A stretch of 64,000 nt of DNA from Nostoc sp. S4 (GTDB taxonomy: Bacteria; Cyanobacteriota; Cyanobacteriia; Cyanobacteriales; Nostocaceae): assembly GCA_029379225.1 (NCBI GenBank), contig JAQYWR010000016.1, positions 1-64,000 on the forward strand, written 5' to 3'. Positions 46,504 to 55,216 of this stretch are shown here, one piece after another (the first letter of the stretch is position 1; every line of letters starts with the position of its first letter). The position numbers and the translations under genes were made by a program. The notes under the pieces were generated by a model that had not been told where the DNA came from, searched no databases, and worked only from the letters and a program-made list of their open reading frames with translations.

Positions 46504-47037
46504 GTGGCTCTGGAAGTTGAATTGTATGTAGAAGATTATTTTGACGAGTTGTCCCCAACAACATCAGCAAATTTTAGCGTCACTCATTCCCAAATTAATC
46601 CTAAAACTTGGGAAAACTGGTTTCATCGCTGGTTAGAAATACTTCAGCCTGATATTCCACCAGCTCCAAGTTACGAAATCGGGTTGCGTTTAACAAATGA
46701 CTTGCAAATTCAGGAACTTAATGCTCAATATCGCCAACAAAATCAGCCCACAGATGTTTTAGCTTTTGCTGCTTTGGAAGTAGATTTTCCTCAAAGTGCA
46801 GAAATGCTTGCTTCTGGACCGCTATATCTAGGTGATATTATTGTCTCTTTAGATACTGCAACCCGTCAAGCCCAGCAGCAGGGACACAATTTACCAACTG
46901 AGTTAGCCTGGTTAGCTGCTCACGGTTTATTGCACCTGTTGGGGTGGGATCATCCTGATGAAGAAAGTTTGGAGCGAATGTTAGAACAGCAAGTAAAATT
47001 GCTGGAGGTAATCGGTATTAGTATTTACATAGAATAG
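46504..47037 (+). CDS. ybeY: Endoribonuclease YbeY (16S rRNA maturation)
   Basis: The 177-residue protein has the zinc-binding motif HGLLHLLGWDH (about 140-150) of YbeY, with preceding LGDIIVSLDTA. YbeY is a single-strand-specific RNase that trims 16S rRNA 3' ends and takes part in ribosome quality control. The start is GTG at 46,504 with AGGAGAG upstream. The preceding 30 codons carry a longer N-terminal segment than in E. coli. Confidence 0.92.
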   Translation: MALEVELYVEDYFDELSPTTSANFSVTHSQINPKTWENWFHRWLEILQPDIPPAPSYEIGLRLTNDLQIQELNAQYRQQNQPTDVLAFAALEVDFPQSAEMLASGPLYLGDIIVSLDTATRQAQQQGHNLPTELAWLAAHGLLHLLGWDHPDEESLERMLEQQVKLLEVIGISIYIE

Positions 47038-47188
47038 GATTAATTAATCATACCTTAATGTTAATTTTGGGTAATACTTTTATAATACCTCTATGGAAAA
47101 TTGCTTAAAAATGGCTCAAAGTTAATTAGGCTATAAATATTGACTAAAATTCCCACTGTAGTAACTGTATTTTTGTATATTTAAGTGT

Positions 47189-47644
47189 ATGTCCCAAAAA
47201 ATTTCTCCACCACCAACACCCACCTCGTTACCAAAAATTGTGAACAACGAACGGGAATTTTCGTGGAAGATTGCTTCTAATTTATTTGTTAGTTTTAAGT
47301 ATGCCTGGGCTGGAATCACCTATAGTTTTCAAACTCAACGTAATTTTCGCATTCACACGAGTGTTTGTGCTTTAGCGATCGCTTTAGGTGTTTATTTGCA
47401 TTTGCAAGCAGTAGAAATAGCAGTAATTGGTATAACTAGCGGTTTAGTTTTGGCATTAGAATTACTGAATACAGCGATCGAGTCGCTTGTGGACTTAACT
47501 GTTAAGCAGACTTACCATGATTTAGCAAAAATTGCCAAAGATTGTGCTGCTGGTGCAGTTTTAGTTTCAGCTTTAGTAGCGGTGCTAGTAGCTGCTACAC
47601 TGTTGCTTCCTCCTTTAGTAACTTTAATTATATCGGCTTTGTAG
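47189..47644 (+). CDS. dgkA: Diacylglycerol kinase (DgkA family)
   Basis: The 151-residue protein has about 45 hydrophilic N-terminal residues, then the DgkA membrane domain with three helices and ELLNTAIESLVDL (about 90-102), the conserved Glu/Asn/Glu catalytic signature, followed by AKDCAAGAVLVSAL. DgkA-type enzymes phosphorylate diacylglycerol or undecaprenol with ATP. The extended N terminus is common in cyanobacterial copies. It lies downstream of ybeY, an arrangement seen widely in bacteria. Confidence 0.92.
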   Translation: MSQKISPPPTPTSLPKIVNNEREFSWKIASNLFVSFKYAWAGITYSFQTQRNFRIHTSVCALAIALGVYLHLQAVEIAVIGITSGLVLALELLNTAIESLVDLTVKQTYHDLAKIAKDCAAGAVLVSALVAVLVAATLLLPPLVTLIISAL

Positions 47645-47833
47645 ATCTTCTGATTGGCGCTTGCCAAGTAATACCTTAAAATTCCAAATTTCAAATTAAA
47701 TAATCCAATTATCGTAAGTGTCTTAGTTCTTGACTGGATACTTTTTAAGTACAAGTAGTTACTAAGCATCTAACCATCTGAGCTACGACAGTTTTCTATC
47801 TGTCAGTTGCAACCTGTAATCTTTCTCTTAATT

Positions 47834-48433
47834 ATGTTAATAGTCATCGATAATTACGACAGTTTTACATATAACTTGGTGCAATATCTGGGAGAATTGG
47901 CAGCAGAGTTCCCAGTAACAGCCGATATTAGAGTTTTTCGTAACGACAAAATATCTATAGATGAAATTCGGGCATTAAAGCCTGAAGCTGTGGTTATTTC
48001 CCCTGGGCCTGGTCGTCCAGAAGATGCGGGTATTTCCCTAGAGTTGATCGAGCAATTGGGGCAAGAGTTGCCAATTTTAGGGGTCTGTTTAGGACATCAA
48101 AGTATCGGTCAAGTGTTCGGTGGTAAAATAGTCTCTGCTCCAGAGTTGATGCATGGCAAAACCTCTCAGGTGTCTCATACTGGGGTGGGGGTTTTCCAAG
48201 GATTAGAAAATCCGCTCACCGCCACCAGGTATCATAGTTTAGTTATCGAACGCGAGACTTGCCCTGATGTGCTAGAAATCACCGCTTGGGTTGAAGATGG
48301 CACAATTATGGGGGTGCGACACCGGAACTATCCTCAGATTCAGGGCGTCCAGTTTCATCCAGAAAGCGTCCTGACATCATCAGGAAAACAGCTATTGCGA
48401 AACTTTCTCCAACAGTTACAGTCGAGAGCTTAA
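47834..48433 (+). CDS. trpG: Glutamine amidotransferase, anthranilate/aminodeoxychorismate synthase component II
   Basis: The 199-residue class I glutaminase has nucleophile Cys in [10 protein letters not shown] (about 85), DNYDSF near the start, the MHGK motif, and HPESVL with the catalytic His/Glu (about 174). It provides ammonia to a TrpE- or PabB-type partner. trpG and pabA cannot be told apart from this sequence alone, and the synthase partner is not adjacent. The ATG at 47,834 is preferred to one nine codons upstream because the family starts [11 protein letters not shown]. Confidence 0.9.
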   Translation: MLIVIDNYDSFTYNLVQYLGELAAEFPVTADIRVFRNDKISIDEIRALKPEAVVISPGPGRPEDAGISLELIEQLGQELPILGVCLGHQSIGQVFGGKIVSAPELMHGKTSQVSHTGVGVFQGLENPLTATRYHSLVIERETCPDVLEITAWVEDGTIMGVRHRNYPQIQGVQFHPESVLTSSGKQLLRNFLQQLQSRA

Positions 48434-48436
48434 TTA

Positions 48437-49204
48437 ATGAAACGACGACAGTTGATGGGTTATGCTGGGGCCGGGTTGGTCACAGCTTCAGTTACTACCT
48501 TAGGTTCGCACCTTCGAGCTGACGCACAGTCTAGCAGTTTATCAGTTCAGTGGTTGGGCCATACTTGCTTCCTTTTTACTGGTAGTGGTGCAAAAATTCT
48601 CGTCAATCCATTTCGAGCGATCGGCTGTACTGCCAAGTATCGTCCGCCAAAAGTTGCAGCAGATTTAGTACTGATTAGCAGCCAACTGCTGGATGAAGGT
48701 GCTGTGGACGTATTACCGGGGAATGCAAAACTGATCTATGAACCGGGAGTTTACGAGTTTAAAAGCATTAAATTCCAAGGAGTTGCTATAGACCACGATC
48801 GCAAAGGTGGGAAGCAGTTCGGCTCTAATACTGCTTGGAGTTGGAAACAAGGCGGAATTAATATCTTGCACTTAGGGGGAGCTGCTGCACCTATTTCTAT
48901 TGAGCAAAAAATTCTTTTGGGGCGTCCTGATGTGCTATTTATTCCAGTAGGTGGCAGTGCAAAAGCCTACAATGCTCAAGAAGCAAAGCAGGCTGTTGGA
49001 GTATTAAATCCCAAGATAGTAATTCCCACCCATTACCGCACACAGGCTGCCGATCCTGCTGCATGTGAGATTTCGCCACTCGATGATTTTCTGGCGTTAA
49101 TGCAAGGAATGACAGTGCGGCGCAGCAGCGGAGATACTATTTCCATTAATCCTAAAGATTTGCCGCAAAATAGCGTAATTCAGGTTTTGAGTTACAAGTT
49201 TTGA
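48437..49204 (+). CDS. Metallo-beta-lactamase-fold hydrolase with Tat-type signal
   Basis: The 255-residue protein begins with KRRQLMGYAGAGLVTAS, a twin-arginine-like signal. The body is a compact MBL-fold of the UlaG/YtnP-like kind: WLGHTCFLFTGSGAKILVNPF, IDHDRKGG, ILHLGGAA and VIPTHYRTQ. Usual metal ligands HxHxDH are degenerate or replaced (the first His is in LGHTCF), so activity is uncertain. The start overlaps the trpG end by three bases spacing (3-bp gap), so the two are cotranscribed. Confidence 0.82.
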   Translation: MKRRQLMGYAGAGLVTASVTTLGSHLRADAQSSSLSVQWLGHTCFLFTGSGAKILVNPFRAIGCTAKYRPPKVAADLVLISSQLLDEGAVDVLPGNAKLIYEPGVYEFKSIKFQGVAIDHDRKGGKQFGSNTAWSWKQGGINILHLGGAAAPISIEQKILLGRPDVLFIPVGGSAKAYNAQEAKQAVGVLNPKIVIPTHYRTQAADPAACEISPLDDFLALMQGMTVRRSSGDTISINPKDLPQNSVIQVLSYKF

Positions 49205-49301
49205 TTAACACAGGATGAGGGAGATCGGAAGCACAGTAGATATATAGTAACTCCTAACTCCCTACTCCTAAATTCTAAATTCTGACTTCTAAATTCTGGT
49301 T

Positions 49302-50546
49302 TTAGAACGTATACCACTCTGAGGTAAGCTTATCAGCATCGCCAATCGGATTTTGAGTAGCTGTTGTCCCATCTAGAGTCCAAATGCTGTCTGCACCTCC
49401 TGCCTGATCGCGCCAGTAAATGTCTGTTTTACCATCGCCGTTGAAATCGCCAAGCGATGCTGTCAAGCCCGCATTGTTAGCCGGTAAGAAAGCTTCAGTA
49501 GCTACTGTTGTGCCATCCATCAACCAAGCGGTGTTCTCACCAGTTGTGCCATTGTGCCAAAAGATATCAGTCTTGCCATCGCCGTTGAAATCGCCAATTT
49601 TAGAAGTCCAGGCCGGGTCAAGTGTCTTGAGAGCGCCCTCTGTGACTAAGATACCATTCATCGTCCAAACCTTGTTCTCACCAGTTTGGGCGTTTCTCCA
49701 CAGAATGTCAGTCTTATAGTCGCCGTTGAAATCACCAAGGGTAGGAGTCCAGGCAGGGTCTTGTGATTGCAGCGCTAGTTCAGTCTTTTGCGTACCATCC
49801 ATAAACCAAGCGGTGTTATCGCCGGTTGCTGGATTGCGCCAGAAAATGTCACTCTTGCCGTTGCCGTCAAAATCAACAATGGTAGGAGTTAGGGCTGGGT
49901 CAGTGGTGTCTAAAACAGTTGCATTCACAACTGTTGTGCCATCCATCTCCCAAATAGCGTTCTCACCGGTTGTGCCATTATGCCAGAAGATATCGGTTTT
50001 GCGATCGCCATTAAAATCGCCAATCTCAGGAGTCCACGCTGGATCGACGCTGCTTAAAGCAGCCGCATTAGCAACTTTAGTTCCATCGATCAGCGCAATG
50101 GTATTTTCACCGGTTGTCTTATTGCGTAATAAGAAGTCGGTTTTGCCATCTCCATTGAAGTCAGCAATTTTGTAATCATAGGCAGATACGTCGAATGTAC
50201 CTAGAGAACCCTGTTCGAGAACTTTTGTTCCATCCATCAACCGAATGATAATCTCACCAGTTGCAGAATTGACCCAAACTTTGTCCGTTTTACCATCACC
50301 ATTAAAGTCAGGAGTAATCGCCGCACTAGTTAAGTAAGGATTAGGATTGGGATTTGATGAGGTTTTTACAGGCTGGGTCAACGATTCATTTTGTAGTGCT
50401 TGTGAGGAACTGCTGATTCTAAAAAATGAATCAGAATTTGGAGTATTTATATTATCAAAAGAGGATACCAAGATTTGTGATTTTCTGAAGGAATCTGATG
50501 CCCATTGGTTTATAGACAAGCTGGAGGAACTTTTACTTCCAAACAT
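49302..50546 (-). CDS. VCBS/FG-GAP repeat protein (seven repeats)
   Basis: The 414-residue protein contains seven repeats of about 47 residues, each with a DFNGDGKTDIFW-type loop (Asp/Asn/Asp calcium pattern) followed by xNxxTGEN and WxMDGT. They extend from about residue 75 to 405 and suggest a seven-bladed propeller. The N-terminal 70 residues are Ser-rich with no clear Sec signal, which is odd for a class normally outside the cell. Nearly identical repeats make mirror frames on the other strand. It is flanked by an AT-rich promoter region. Confidence 0.9.
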   Translation of the reverse strand: MFGSKSSSSLSINQWASDSFRKSQILVSSFDNINTPNSDSFFRISSSSQALQNESLTQPVKTSSNPNPNPYLTSAAITPDFNGDGKTDKVWVNSATGEIIIRLMDGTKVLEQGSLGTFDVSAYDYKIADFNGDGKTDFLLRNKTTGENTIALIDGTKVANAAALSSVDPAWTPEIGDFNGDRKTDIFWHNGTTGENAIWEMDGTTVVNATVLDTTDPALTPTIVDFDGNGKSDIFWRNPATGDNTAWFMDGTQKTELALQSQDPAWTPTLGDFNGDYKTDILWRNAQTGENKVWTMNGILVTEGALKTLDPAWTSKIGDFNGDGKTDIFWHNGTTGENTAWLMDGTTVATEAFLPANNAGLTASLGDFNGDGKTDIYWRDQAGGADSIWTLDGTTATQNPIGDADKLTSEWYTF

Positions 50547-51091
50547 GGTGTGTTTTTATGACTGGTTGTTATATTTTTTTAACTTTATTTTGATATCTCT
50601 TTCTGTAACCAAATAACATTTGCTATGCTTTCAATTTTTCTTTATAACTCTTTTATTTTTATTAATGTCATTTATTGAAGACAAAATATAATTATCTTAG
50701 ATGATATTGATAAAACTTTAAAGTCTAATATAAACAATTAAAAAATATCAGAATGTATTATACATAATATTATTAACTAATGATAACCTCCTATTGTTTT
50801 TATCTATTTCCTTTGACATTTCAATGCTGGAATCAAAAATCTACTTATATCTCTAAAAGTTAATCAGTACTCTTAAAAATATCACCACTAGACAGATTTT
50901 TTACAAATTTATAAATACGTTAAAATAGAAATTTTGGAGATATATTGATTATTATCCAAGGATTTATAACTTGAGTTCAAACAAATATTGGTTAAAATAG
51001 CTTAGATTAGCAACTATTAACAGGACAACCTGTGCCTGCTCTAGTTATCAAAAGTGTAAAATAAAACAATACTTTCATAAATATATCAGCT
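50547..51091. other. AT-rich intergenic region
   Basis: About 545 bp between divergent genes. It is very AT-rich. No structure, repeat or gene was recognised. It should contain both promoters. Confidence 0.45.
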
Positions 51092-52402
51092 ATGCAAGCA
51101 GAATATCGGCAGCGTCGCGAGCAATTAATGGCAAAAATTGGTAATGGTACCGCTATTTTTCGCAGTGCGCCAATGGCAGTGATGCATAACGATGTCGAGT
51201 ATGTTTATCGTCAAGACAGTGATTTTTTCTACTTAACTGGATTTAACGAACCACAAGCTGTGGCAGTCTTAGCACCGCATCACGCAGAACATCGGTTTGT
51301 GTTGTTTGTTCAACCTAAGGATCGGGAAAAGGAAGTATGGAGTGGCTATCGCAGTGGGGTAGATGCAGCCAAAGAAGTTTATGGTGCAGATGAAGCGTAC
51401 CCAATTAATGAATTAGATGAAAAGTTACCTCAATATCTAGAAAAAGCCGATCGCATTTATTATCACTTAGGACGCGATCGCGCTTTTAATGACACAATCT
51501 TAGGACATTACCAACGGTTACTCCAAACTTATCCCAAACGCGGTACAGGGCCTATTGCCATTGAAGATACCGGGACTGTAATTCACAGCATGAGACTGAT
51601 TAAAAGTGAAGCTGAATTAGAGTTGATGCGCCAAGCTGCGGCGATCGCTATTGAAGCACACAATTACGCCCAAGAAATCGTAGCACCCGGACGTTATGAG
51701 TATGAAATTCAGGCGGAGATGGAACGCATCTTTCGCGTACACGGTGGTATAGGTCCGGCTTATCCTTCGATTGTGGCTTCCGGTGTGAATGCTTGTGTGT
51801 TGCATTACATTGAGAATAATCGGCAAATGCAGGATGGAGAATTACTGTTGATTGATGCGGGTTGTGCCTACGGTTATTACAACTCTGATATTACGCGAAC
51901 ATTTCCCGTAGGAGGAAAGTTTACACCAGAACAAAAGGCATTATATGAGATTGTTTTGGAGGCACAAAAACAAGCGATCGCCCAAGTACAACCAGGTAAT
52001 TCCTTCAAATCAATTCACGATACAGCAGTGCGCGTGCTGACTGAAGGTTTAGTCGAGCTTGGTATTCTCAAAGGCGAAATTGACAACTTAATTGAAGAAG
52101 AAAAATATAAACCATATTATATGCACCGAACTAGTCATTGGTTAGGTTTGGATGTCCATGATGTGGGAGTTTACCAGCACGGTGAAGATAAACCGCAGAT
52201 TTTGCAACCAGGTCAAATTTTGACAGTGGAACCAGGAATTTATATTGTACCAGATACCAAACTAGCAGAAGACCAACCACAGACCGATCCTCAGTGGATT
52301 GGCATTGGTATTCGCATTGAGGATGATGTATTAGTTACATCTAATGGACATGAGGTATTAACCGCGGGGGTTCCTAAAGCAGTGGATGAAGTGGAACGAT
52401 AA
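51092..52402 (+). CDS. pepP: Xaa-Pro aminopeptidase (aminopeptidase P)
   Basis: The 436-residue M24 peptidase has an N-terminal creatinase-like domain (about 1-165) and a pita-bread catalytic domain. Ligand motifs are LLIDAGCAYGYYNSDITRTFPVGG (two Asp), HWLGLDVHDVGVY (His), EPGIYIV (Glu) and IRIEDDVLV (Glu), giving the di-manganese site. The enzyme removes an N-terminal residue preceding Pro. It is complete and has no signal peptide. Monocistronic, converging on agrE. Confidence 0.95.
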   Translation: MQAEYRQRREQLMAKIGNGTAIFRSAPMAVMHNDVEYVYRQDSDFFYLTGFNEPQAVAVLAPHHAEHRFVLFVQPKDREKEVWSGYRSGVDAAKEVYGADEAYPINELDEKLPQYLEKADRIYYHLGRDRAFNDTILGHYQRLLQTYPKRGTGPIAIEDTGTVIHSMRLIKSEAELELMRQAAAIAIEAHNYAQEIVAPGRYEYEIQAEMERIFRVHGGIGPAYPSIVASGVNACVLHYIENNRQMQDGELLLIDAGCAYGYYNSDITRTFPVGGKFTPEQKALYEIVLEAQKQAIAQVQPGNSFKSIHDTAVRVLTEGLVELGILKGEIDNLIEEEKYKPYYMHRTSHWLGLDVHDVGVYQHGEDKPQILQPGQILTVEPGIYIVPDTKLAEDQPQTDPQWIGIGIRIEDDVLVTSNGHEVLTAGVPKAVDEVER

Positions 52403-52453
52403 ACAAGCAGTCATAATTTTTAACGATCGCGGCTAATGGCTTTATTATTCTCA

Positions 52454-52484
52454 TAAAAAATTGGGATAGCAAACACTATCCCAA
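52454..52484 (-). terminator. Terminator of the agrE gene (minus strand)
   Basis: TTGGGATAG and CTATCCCAA pair perfectly with a 6-nt loop. Read on the minus strand the stem is followed by a T-run (the complement of seven A at 52,454-52,460). It lies 91 bp after the agrE stop. Confidence 0.8.
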
Positions 52485-52575
52485 AAGTAAAACTTGATTA
52501 TTCTGAAAGAAACTTTTGCAAACTTTTTGATAGCTGTGGGTCAAACTTCTGTATGTCTGTGAAGCTGTTCGTTTT

Positions 52576-54687
52576 TTAACTTACCTTATTAACATAAGGA
52601 CTCGTTAATTTATCCAACTGCTGAATCAGAAGACTGAGGAATAATCCTACATCTGTGACTACCCCCACTGATTCTACAGAACCGCGATCGCTCAATTTAG
52701 TCACCACAGCTGGATTGATATCCACACATACCATTTTCACCCCTGCCGGAGTCATATTTCCTACCCCAATGGAGTGCAGCATTGATGACAACATCAAAAT
52801 CATCTCTGCACCTTGCAAGTTTTTCGCATATTCCTGTTGCGCTTTAATCAAATCCATTTGGGTATCAGGTAAAGGCCCGTCATCCCGAATCGACCCAGCA
52901 AGCACAAAAGGCACATTATTGTGGACGCATTCATACATAATGCCACTCTTAATCACTCCCGCCTCCACGGCTTTGGGAATGCTACCGTAACCGCGAATGG
53001 TATTAATTACCTTCAGGTGATGGCGGTGTCCACCATGCACGGCGATACCCCGCTTCATGTCCACACCCAAGGAGGTACCCATGATATTTTGTTCAATGTC
53101 GTGGACAGCGATCGCATTCCCACCGAGTAGCGCTTGTACATATCCTTGACGAATTAGCTGTGCTAGGTGTTCGCCGCCACCAGTATGAATCACTACAGGA
53201 CCAGCAGTGACAACTACTTTACCACCAGCATCACGGATTTTACGTAATTCCCAAGCCACTTGCTCTACAACTAATTCCACACGGCGTTCGCTGGAAACGC
53301 CCGACGACATAAAGCTGAATTCTTGGGTACTGCGTTGTTCCCGCGATTCAGTTTTGCGGATAGTGCGGATACCTAATACGTCTACAACTACCTCTTCGCC
53401 AATTTTTAAATCGCGTAGGATTTTACACCTTGCTTTTAAGCCATTAGCAGTTTGAGTAATGGCGATCGCCCCATCCATTCGCTGATTTTCCACTTTTACC
53501 CACTGACGATTAATCCGCACTTCGGTGGGGTAAATTGTACTGACATAGAAATCATCCGGCGCTACGCCATTTTGAATTACAGGCTCTAGTTTGGCGTCTC
53601 GCTCATCTTGGGGTAAATTTACAGCACCCAAATCAATCAACCGGGAAATGATTTCTTCCATCACTTCATGAGATGGTGCTGATACCTTCACCTCGGCGGC
53701 TGATGTACTTTGGCGCTGTTCTCCTAAGTTGAAATTCAGAACTTGGAAACTCCCCCCAGCGTCTACAATCAAATCGAGAGCGCGGTTAATCAAACCAGTG
53801 TCTAACAAGTGTCCTTCCATACGAATGACGCGGCTTTCTACCGAGACATTGGCATGAAGTTCTTCCCTGACTGGTTCTGTCACCCGCAAAGTTAGGCATT
53901 TAGCCGCACCACCAGCTTTGAGAAATTCGGTCAGCGGCGTTTCAATTACTTGGAAACCAACATCTGCAAGGCGTGACTTTAAAGCATCACTCGCCTTGTT
54001 CATAATGACGATGCTTTCCACATTCACCGCATTACAAGCGAAATTCACTGCATCAGCTTCCGCAATTGCGATTTGCTTTTCTGGTGCGACTCGCATTTGG
54101 ATTAAGCGGTTGGAGTAAGAATCAAAAGCGCCTGGATAGTACAACAAATAGCCATTTGCTAGAGGGCAAAAACAGGTATCTAAGTGATAGAAACGTTCGT
54201 CTATCAGTCGCAGGGACAGTACCTCAATATCCAGCCATTTGGCTAGATAAGGGTGAGAATCTAATTCCGAGCGGAAGCCGTATCCCGCCCATAACCAGCG
54301 TCCTTCCCGATCGAGCAGTGCGTCTCCTGCTCCTTCAAAAGGCAAATCTTTGGGAAGTTCATTTACTGTATAACCATTTGCCTCAAACCATTGTTTGAAG
54401 AAAGGTTCTTCTCCCTGACGTTCTTTGTGTAAAAAACGACTTAGTACAACATTTTTTCCTAGTACTAAGCCAGCGTTGGCTGTAAAAACCAGATCTGGCC
54501 AACCTTTCTCTGGTGGTACTAAGTCTACAATCGCGTGTTCTTTAAGGAGGTGGTGTAATCCTTGCCACTGTTCTACAGCGCGATCGCGCGATGATTTGTG
54601 AATATTCCCTTCCATCCAAGGATTAATCACATAATCTACATCGTAGTGATCGGGGGGACACATCAAAAAGCGAATCCGGGAAGTCAT
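52576..54687 (-). CDS. agrE: Bifunctional arginine dihydrolase / ornithine cyclodeaminase
   Basis: The 703-residue protein has an N-terminal amidinotransferase-fold arginine dihydrolase (about 1-275, WPDLVFTANAGLVLG and catalytic Cys264 in GGAAKCLTL) and a C-terminal LOR/SDH-type domain with a Rossmann fold (about 290-700, GGNAIAVHDIEQNIMGTSLG). The architecture and length match AgrE of Anabaena, which turns arginine to ornithine plus ammonia and CO2, then to proline. The enzyme is important in the use of cyanophycin and nitrogen stores in heterocyst-forming cyanobacteria. It is divergent from the GTPase operon. Confidence 0.93.
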   Translation of the reverse strand: MTSRIRFLMCPPDHYDVDYVINPWMEGNIHKSSRDRAVEQWQGLHHLLKEHAIVDLVPPEKGWPDLVFTANAGLVLGKNVVLSRFLHKERQGEEPFFKQWFEANGYTVNELPKDLPFEGAGDALLDREGRWLWAGYGFRSELDSHPYLAKWLDIEVLSLRLIDERFYHLDTCFCPLANGYLLYYPGAFDSYSNRLIQMRVAPEKQIAIAEADAVNFACNAVNVESIVIMNKASDALKSRLADVGFQVIETPLTEFLKAGGAAKCLTLRVTEPVREELHANVSVESRVIRMEGHLLDTGLINRALDLIVDAGGSFQVLNFNLGEQRQSTSAAEVKVSAPSHEVMEEIISRLIDLGAVNLPQDERDAKLEPVIQNGVAPDDFYVSTIYPTEVRINRQWVKVENQRMDGAIAITQTANGLKARCKILRDLKIGEEVVVDVLGIRTIRKTESREQRSTQEFSFMSSGVSSERRVELVVEQVAWELRKIRDAGGKVVVTAGPVVIHTGGGEHLAQLIRQGYVQALLGGNAIAVHDIEQNIMGTSLGVDMKRGIAVHGGHRHHLKVINTIRGYGSIPKAVEAGVIKSGIMYECVHNNVPFVLAGSIRDDGPLPDTQMDLIKAQQEYAKNLQGAEMILMLSSMLHSIGVGNMTPAGVKMVCVDINPAVVTKLSDRGSVESVGVVTDVGLFLSLLIQQLDKLTSPYVNKVS

Positions 54688-55181
54688 AAAAATCTTACAA
54701 GCGTTTTATTTAAGACACAGATTTTCGTTTTTCCAATTTGTCACATCTACTAGAGCTTCTACCTTTTAATAGCGGATATCTTGGTGATTACAAAGGGTGC
54801 GTTTCGCTTTGTTCTATTATTATGTTAAGCTGTCGTGTATTTAACGGGGCAGATAATTATAATATTTTAGGTACTCAAAAGTCCAGAGTTTAGGAAAAAA
54901 GTAATTTGAGGGATGGGAAAAAGACGGTTTTAGGACTTAGGCGTATCTTTTAAGTAACAAATATTACTAAAAAAGGCGGACACGGGAATTAGGGGACGCG
55001 GTGACACGGCGAAAATTCATTCAAAAACATCTCCGCGTCCCCCCGTCTCTCCCTCTCTCCCTCTCCAATTTCAAGTTTGAAAACACGCCCTAGTTCCTCG
55101 CTTCAATCTATTCAAAAACAAATAGTCTAAGTACACCATATATTAAGTATATTTTCTGACGTTTATTATAATGGTTATTGC
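54688..55181. other. Intergenic region with a C/T microrepeat
   Basis: About 490 bp. It includes a pyrimidine-rich CTCTCCCTCTCTCCCTCTCC tract (about 55,048-55,067). No gene was found. A dyad just before the GTPase start is listed separately. Confidence 0.45.
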
Positions 55182-55214
55182 TTACCCTAAGTATAGGATT
55201 TGAACTTAGGGTAA
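55182..55214 (+). promoter_or_regulatory. Hairpin over the ribosome-binding site of the TerB-GTPase gene
   Basis: TTACCCTAAGT (55,182-55,192) pairs perfectly with ACTTAGGGTAA (55,204-55,214) around an 11-nt loop. The 3' arm contains AGGG, the only Shine-Dalgarno-like sequence, and ends two bases before ATG 55,217. Closing the hairpin would hide it, so translation may be switched by RNA folding. It could equally be an operator for a dimeric protein. Confidence 0.5.
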
Positions 55215-55216
55215 AG

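Noticed and set aside
49420..50175. Two long open frames on the plus strand opposite the VCBS gene
   Set aside because: They are the complement of seven nearly identical repeats; the repeated sequence keeps the reverse frame open. They have no ribosome-binding sites or protein features.
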